A DNA stretch of 64,000 nucleotides, taken from Paraburkholderia polaris. GTDB taxonomy: Bacteria > Pseudomonadota > Gammaproteobacteria > Burkholderiales > Burkholderiaceae. How positions within the stretch are numbered: the stretch's first letter is position 1; each line of letters begins with the position of its first letter. Location: assembly GCF_012927345.1 (NCBI RefSeq), contig NZ_JABBGJ010000023.1, positions 62,001-126,000 of the forward strand, written 5' to 3'. Both the position numbers and the translations under genes were made by a program. Positions 60,643 through 64,000 of the stretch are shown here, one piece after another. A model generated the notes under the pieces. It had not been told where the DNA came from. It was given only the letters and a program-made list of their open reading frames with translations, and did no database searches.

Positions 60643-60999
60643 GACGGCAGACTTTGCTCATACGATTTAGCGGTGGTCGATCTGGAGTCGTTGGACGAAT
60701 TTATCCCGCGCGCCGGGTAGCGGCAATACGGCAATGCTGCGCTTTAAACGCCAGCTTTGCGAGTCCGCTGTGCATCGATAAGACAGGTAAAAGATTCAAC
60801 GCCGCGCATATCCACGGGCTGTGCCGCGAGCGCTGGCAGGCCGCATCCACACTGGGCTTTGGGGCGGCGACGCGAGCATGCAGCGCGGCTCTCTGTCACG
60901 CAATAAACACGCCAATAGGGAACGTGCTAATCGGTAGCGACCGCTTGAAACGCTGTGCATGCCCTGTGGGGCGCATGGCGCCCCACATCGGATCTGGAC
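60643..60999. other. Gene-free stretch
   Basis: No convincing gene or repeat between the Ala-rich membrane gene and the cupredoxin gene. A 119-codon plus frame (60654-61013) has neither a ribosome site nor a recognisable protein and is not kept. The promoter of the Ala-rich/diguanylate-cyclase unit should lie here. Confidence 0.45.
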
Positions 61000-61344
61000 C
61001 TACTGCACGGTAATGGTCTCCTTCATGTTCGGATGAATACCGCAAAACACCTTGTACACGCCCGGTTTGTCGAACTTGAACTGGTACGTATCGTTCTGAT
61101 CGAGCGCGGCAGAGCGAAACATGCCCGAGTCATTCACCACGGTATGCGGCTCGCCGTCGAGATTTTTCCATGTCACCGTCGAGCCGGCTTTGACTGTGAG
61201 TTCCATTGGCGAAAACATGAAATTCTTGATGACCACGGCGCTGGGAGACTCTGCCCGTGCAACGGACATTCCGCCCGACGCCGCGATGAGCATCGAACTT
61301 CCAAGCAGCACCAGGAATCCACGGCGAATAGCATTAGTTTGCAT
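61000..61344 (-). CDS. Cupredoxin (amicyanin/plastocyanin-like), 114 aa
   Basis: A periplasmic blue-copper protein: signal GFLVLLGSSMLIAASGGMSV then ARAES; copper ligands are in DGEPHTVVNDSG (His) and VFCGIHPNMKETI (Cys, His and Met), the single-Cys C-terminal pattern of amicyanin/pseudoazurin. AAGGAG precedes the ATG. It follows the phosphoesterase by 29 bp on the same strand, so the two share a transcript. Electron-transfer partner unknown. Confidence 0.9.
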   Translation of the reverse strand: MQTNAIRRGFLVLLGSSMLIAASGGMSVARAESPSAVVIKNFMFSPMELTVKAGSTVTWKNLDGEPHTVVNDSGMFRSAALDQNDTYQFKFDKPGVYKVFCGIHPNMKETITVQ

Positions 61345-61373
61345 AACTGATCTCCTTCGAGAAGAAATTTAAA

Positions 61374-62330
61374 TCAGACGAGTGTCGTATCGGCAAGCGT
61401 GGCGTGAAGCGGATGACGCACGACCTTGATGCTGGTCACGCCAAGCATTTTGGGGAGCTGGTCGCTCGCTACCGTGAGCGGCCCCGGGCCCGGGCCATTG
61501 CCGGCGGTTGGCTGCGGATAGGCCGTTGAGCGCGCGGTATGGAAAGTGATATTGCCTTCGACCTTCGACACGATCTGGTGGATATGGCCGTTCAGCACCG
61601 TCACCGAGCCGAAGCGTTTCAGGTAACTCATGGCCTGACCGGCATCGCCCGTGCCCCACCCCCACGGCTCGTAGATCGTCCACATCGGCATGTGCGCAAA
61701 GACCACGATCGGCGTGCTGGACGAGCGGCCCTTCAGGTCATTTTCGAGCCAGGCAAGTTGATCGTCGCCGAGACCACCCAATCCGTTCGGCTTGAAATGC
61801 ATCACGTTGACGAGCGCGACGAAGTGCACGCCGTTGTGGTCGAAGCTGTAATAGCCTTTGTTATCCGAAGCCTTGCCGAAGCGGCTGAAGTATTCGGTTC
61901 CGGGGCCGTCGGTCACGTCGTGCTCGCCCGGCACGGTGTGGAGTTCCGTGATATTCAGACCCGACATCAACTGCGCCGCGAGATCGAACTCCGCCGGCTT
62001 GGAAAGATGGGTGATGTCGCCTGTGTGGATGGTCAGCGCAGGCTTCACCGGCATGGCATTGACGTAGTCGATCGTCTGTTTGAGCGTGCCCGCGACGTCC
62101 GGGTTGGCTTCTTTATTGAAGCCGATATGCGAATCGCTGATCTGCAGGAAAAGCGGCACACCCATGGACGTCGCGGATGATTTCGCGTCGGCCGCGAGGG
62201 CCAGTTCCACGGGCGTGAGAATGCCGCCGGCAAGAACGAACACCGTGCCTACGCCACCGAAAGCGAGACATTTCAGTGCCCCGCGACGTGATGGGTTAAA
62301 GGCAGGATCAAATGAATGATGTGACGACAT
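61374..62330 (-). CDS. Tat-exported metallophosphoesterase, 318 aa
   Basis: A calcineurin-type phosphoesterase with a twin-arginine leader (NPSRRGALKCLAFGGVG). Metal motifs are visible: LQISDSHIGFN, HTGDITHLSKPAE, VPGEHDVTDGPG, FAHMPMWTIYEPWG and VLNGHIHQIV. The GTGAGGTC ribosome site supports the ATG at 62330 over one ten codons upstream. It heads a two-gene unit with the cupredoxin. The substrate is unknown; a periplasmic phosphodiester is likely. Confidence 0.88.
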   Translation of the reverse strand: MSSHHSFDPAFNPSRRGALKCLAFGGVGTVFVLAGGILTPVELALAADAKSSATSMGVPLFLQISDSHIGFNKEANPDVAGTLKQTIDYVNAMPVKPALTIHTGDITHLSKPAEFDLAAQLMSGLNITELHTVPGEHDVTDGPGTEYFSRFGKASDNKGYYSFDHNGVHFVALVNVMHFKPNGLGGLGDDQLAWLENDLKGRSSSTPIVVFAHMPMWTIYEPWGWGTGDAGQAMSYLKRFGSVTVLNGHIHQIVSKVEGNITFHTARSTAYPQPTAGNGPGPGPLTVASDQLPKMLGVTSIKVVRHPLHATLADTTLV

Positions 62331-62562
62331 GTTGACCTCACGATAAGGATTCGCGGACAAACCGCGGGATCATCCCGCTGGCCTCGCGACTCGGTTCATG
62401 AGCAAGACTGCCGTGCTGCCGGTTTTATTCCAGGGAGAGAAAATTGGCGTTGGCCGGCGAATTCAGCCGCTTAGGCTGACATGCCGTGTGGCAGAACAAA
62501 TGGGAATAGCCGCGCCGCGGCGGCGGTCATGCAGATGAGAGAACCTGAAAGGAGTAGCTGAC

Positions 62563-62754
62563 ATGGACATCATCGACATGGCCCGTGCCTCGGGCATGGC
62601 AGTCGCCCTCGACGGCCGGATCGGCCGTGAGGAATTCCAGAGCGTGTACGGCTCGCTATCCGCATTGCAGCGATTTGCAGAAGCGGTGCGTCAAGGTGCG
62701 GTACAACAGAGCGGATGTCAGAAGCGCACCACCACGCCCGGTCGCAGAGCGTGA
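62563..62754 (+). CDS. Small conserved-type protein, 63 aa
   Basis: MDIIDMARASGMAVALDGRI then GREEFQSVYGSLSALQRFAE, followed by a basic tail. AAAGGAG precedes the ATG at 9 bp. No membrane segment or named domain, but the compact well-spaced helices and a clear ribosome site support a gene; similar short proteins occur in Burkholderia-group genomes, from memory. Its stop falls inside the first unit of a tandem repeat. Confidence 0.65.
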   Translation: MDIIDMARASGMAVALDGRIGREEFQSVYGSLSALQRFAEAVRQGAVQQSGCQKRTTTPGRRA

Positions 62755-62818
62755 GACAAGGGGCGTGACATAAGGGACGTGAAACAAGGGGCGTGAGACA
62801 AGGGGCGTGAGACAAGGA
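62749..62818. repeat. Five tandem copies of a 14-bp unit
   Basis: Five units with consensus GCGTGAGACAAGGG: 62749-62762, 62763-62776 (one variant, GACATAAGGG), 62777-62790 (ACGTGAAACAAGGG), 62791-62804 and 62805-62818. The first overlaps the stop of the small gene upstream. Intergenic and a candidate variable-number locus. Confidence 0.9.
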
Positions 62819-62912
62819 ACAAGGCCGGGCCGGCACGGCGGCATGCTCGTCGCGGCTCGGCTGCGGTCTCCCACGCCGTTTTCCGGAGCATACGAATTGA
62901 AGGGAGGGTAAT

Positions 62913-63659
62913 GTGCGACCGGAATTGCGGCCCGTTCTGCGCCGTCTGCAACTCGGATCGGGCGTGGTGTTGCTCATTTATCTATTTTTGCACCTGGTCA
63001 ATCACGCGCTCGGCATCTGGTCGCTCGATCTTGCCGGACGCGGACTCACGTTCGCTCTGTGGATCTGGCATAGCGTGCCCGGCACGATCCTGCTCTACGG
63101 TTCGGCCCTTCTCCATTTCGCCCTGGCGGTGCGCACGATTTACGGGCGACGTCACTGGGCGCTCCCGCCCGCCGAATGGATCCGGCTGTGGGCCGGACTC
63201 AGCCTGCCTCTGCTGCTGATCCGGCATGCGGTAGCGACGCGGCTGGCGGCGTCGCTATATGGCTTCGAGCCGAACTACGAGCGGATCGTCATATCGCTGA
63301 TTTCGAGCGGCACGCAGGGTCTGCAGCTTGCGCTGCTCGCGCCGGGCTGGATCCATGGCTGCCTCGGCGTGTGGTTTCGACTGCGTGACTATCCGGCGGC
63401 GCAACGCGCGAGACCCGCACTGCTTGCCCTGCTCGTTGGTTTGCCATTGCTATCCGCGGTGGGTTTTCTGCGGATGAAGCGTGCTGTTGTGGTAATGCAT
63501 GCTGTCCTCCCCGCACCTGATCCGAAACTGCTGGCGCACCAGCTTGCGCTCGATACGTGGCGTCACAGTCTCGTCACGCTTTACCTTACCGTGCTTGTTA
63601 GCGCGCTTCTGGCGGGTCTGTTGCGGAATTGGCTGGAGCGCCGACCGCGTTCGGCATGA
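62913..63659 (+). CDS. Stand-alone CyaC-type haem-b membrane anchor, 248 aa
   Basis: Six predicted membrane helices and no soluble domain. The sequence resembles the N-terminal membrane anchor of adenylate cyclases such as Sinorhizobium CyaC, a diheme-b quinone-responsive anchor related to SdhC: LIYLFLHLVNHALGIWSLDL, LWIWHSVPGTILLYGSALLH (in part), PPAEWIRLWAGLSLPLLLIRHAVATR (in part) and WIHGCLGVWFRLRDY. Candidate haem ligands are His27/31, His68, His105 and His148. In such proteins a cyclase domain follows; here a stop comes after a terminal helix and LERRPRSA. The GTG start has GGGAGG upstream. Confidence 0.8.
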   Translation: MRPELRPVLRRLQLGSGVVLLIYLFLHLVNHALGIWSLDLAGRGLTFALWIWHSVPGTILLYGSALLHFALAVRTIYGRRHWALPPAEWIRLWAGLSLPLLLIRHAVATRLAASLYGFEPNYERIVISLISSGTQGLQLALLAPGWIHGCLGVWFRLRDYPAAQRARPALLALLVGLPLLSAVGFLRMKRAVVVMHAVLPAPDPKLLAHQLALDTWRHSLVTLYLTVLVSALLAGLLRNWLERRPRSA

Positions 63660-63670
63660 GATCTCATGCC
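63653..63670. repeat. Perfect 18-bp palindrome at the gene end
   Basis: GGCATGAGATCTCATGCC reads identically on both strands and covers the stop codon of the membrane-anchor gene; a second stem CATGCCT-CGC-AGGCATG (63665-63681) overlaps it. No U-run follows directly. It could be a transcript end or a protein-binding site. Confidence 0.7.
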
Positions 63671-63829
63671 TCGCAGGCATGCCTACCAGCCTACAAAGTC
63701 TTTTTACTCTGGGTAGCAAACCACTAAATTGCATTCAAGGCAACGATTTGACGTGACTCGCAACCGGCCAGCCCGAACGCGAGCCGCGTCGCCCCATACC
63801 GCAAATACATACCTTCCCAGGAGTTGAAA

Positions 63830-64000
63830 ATGTCCAGTCCCGTCATTTTGATCACCGGCGCACTCACAGGCATCGGCCGCGCCACCGCTATCGCTTTCGC
63901 CGAAACCGGCGCCCGCCTCGTTGTTTCCGGCCGTCGCGAGGCCGAGGGCAAGGCACTCGAAAAGGAACTGCGCGAGCTTGGCGCGGATGCTCACTTCTTT
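63830..64000 (+). CDS. Short-chain dehydrogenase/reductase, 3' end beyond the window
   Basis: Only the first 57 codons lie in the window. They show the classical SDR cofactor motif VILITGALTGIGRATAIAFA (TGxxxGIG) and the strand-2 LVVSGRREAEGKAL, where an Arg after the Gly favours NADP(H). CAGGAG lies eight bases before the ATG. Substrate cannot be told from the start. Confidence 0.92.
   Translation, partial: MSSPVILITGALTGIGRATAIAFAETGARLVVSGRREAEGKALEKELRELGADAHFF

Noticed and set aside
60654..61013. 119-codon plus frame between the Ala-rich and cupredoxin genes
   Set aside because: No ribosome site, Cys/Arg-rich without a domain, and it runs into the cupredoxin stop on the other strand.

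Overview
The window reads as a high-GC betaproteobacterial chromosome, most likely a Paraburkholderia or close Burkholderiaceae relative, and probably the second replicon. This rests on gene content and small-protein families remembered from that group (a 3-gene XFP/AckA/BON block, GTG starts, DUF2934, FPASDPPS-type small proteins, a cytosine-rich dispersed palindrome) and on the Gram-negative envelope genes (MipA/OmpV, a trimeric porin, YihY, MarC). No database search was possible. I saw no rRNA, tRNA, CRISPR array, prophage or complete insertion sequence.

Layout. 1-4.9 kb: end of a DUF4118 membrane protein, an alpha/beta hydrolase, a MipA-family protein, YceH, a truncated GNAT gene, a thioesterase and a LysE exporter. 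5-10.5 kb: an amino-acid-type catabolic block (M20 amidohydrolase plus MHS-type transporter, a divergent LysR regulator, then a tandem glycine riboswitch leading a DadA-like flavoenzyme). 10.5-10.9 kb: tandem and palindromic repeats. 11-18 kb: central carbon genes (AckA, phosphoketolase, short-form 6-phosphogluconate dehydrogenase) with small proteins. 18-23 kb: a sugar-efflux-type MFS protein, a MarR regulator with a duplicated operator-like site, a thioredoxin and class I aldolase. 23.6-28 kb: a hybrid histidine kinase divergent from a Rieske-FAD reductase. 28-33 kb: an AI-2E-type permease with a long soluble tail and GlgX. 33.6-37.3 kb: a response regulator and the LigC-type DNA ligase/exonuclease pair. 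38.5-41.7 kb: an RsbQ-like hydrolase coupled to a PAS hybrid kinase. 41.8-50.4 kb: ZapE, transketolase, a cupin, stress-type small proteins, an FdhF/YdeP oxidoreductase and a porin. 50.6-56.3 kb: a CobS-like ATPase with a CobT-like VWA protein, MarC and a DUF3311/sodium-solute symporter pair. 56.5-64 kb: GST, a phytochelatin-synthase-like lipoprotein, DUF1289, a diguanylate cyclase, a cupredoxin/metallophosphoesterase pair, a free-standing haem-type membrane anchor and the start of an SDR gene.

How the genes fit together. Sugar-phosphate genes are scattered but complementary: phosphoketolase and AckA turn xylulose-5-P or fructose-6-P into acetate plus ATP, transketolase, aldolase and Gnd supply or drain those pentose and hexose phosphates, and GlgX releases glucose from glycogen. 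The most unusual parts are the RsbQ/PAS-kinase pair, the CobS/CobT-like pair with no cobalamin genes around it, the stand-alone CyaC-type membrane anchor, the riboswitch-led flavoenzyme and the duplicated MarR-type operator.
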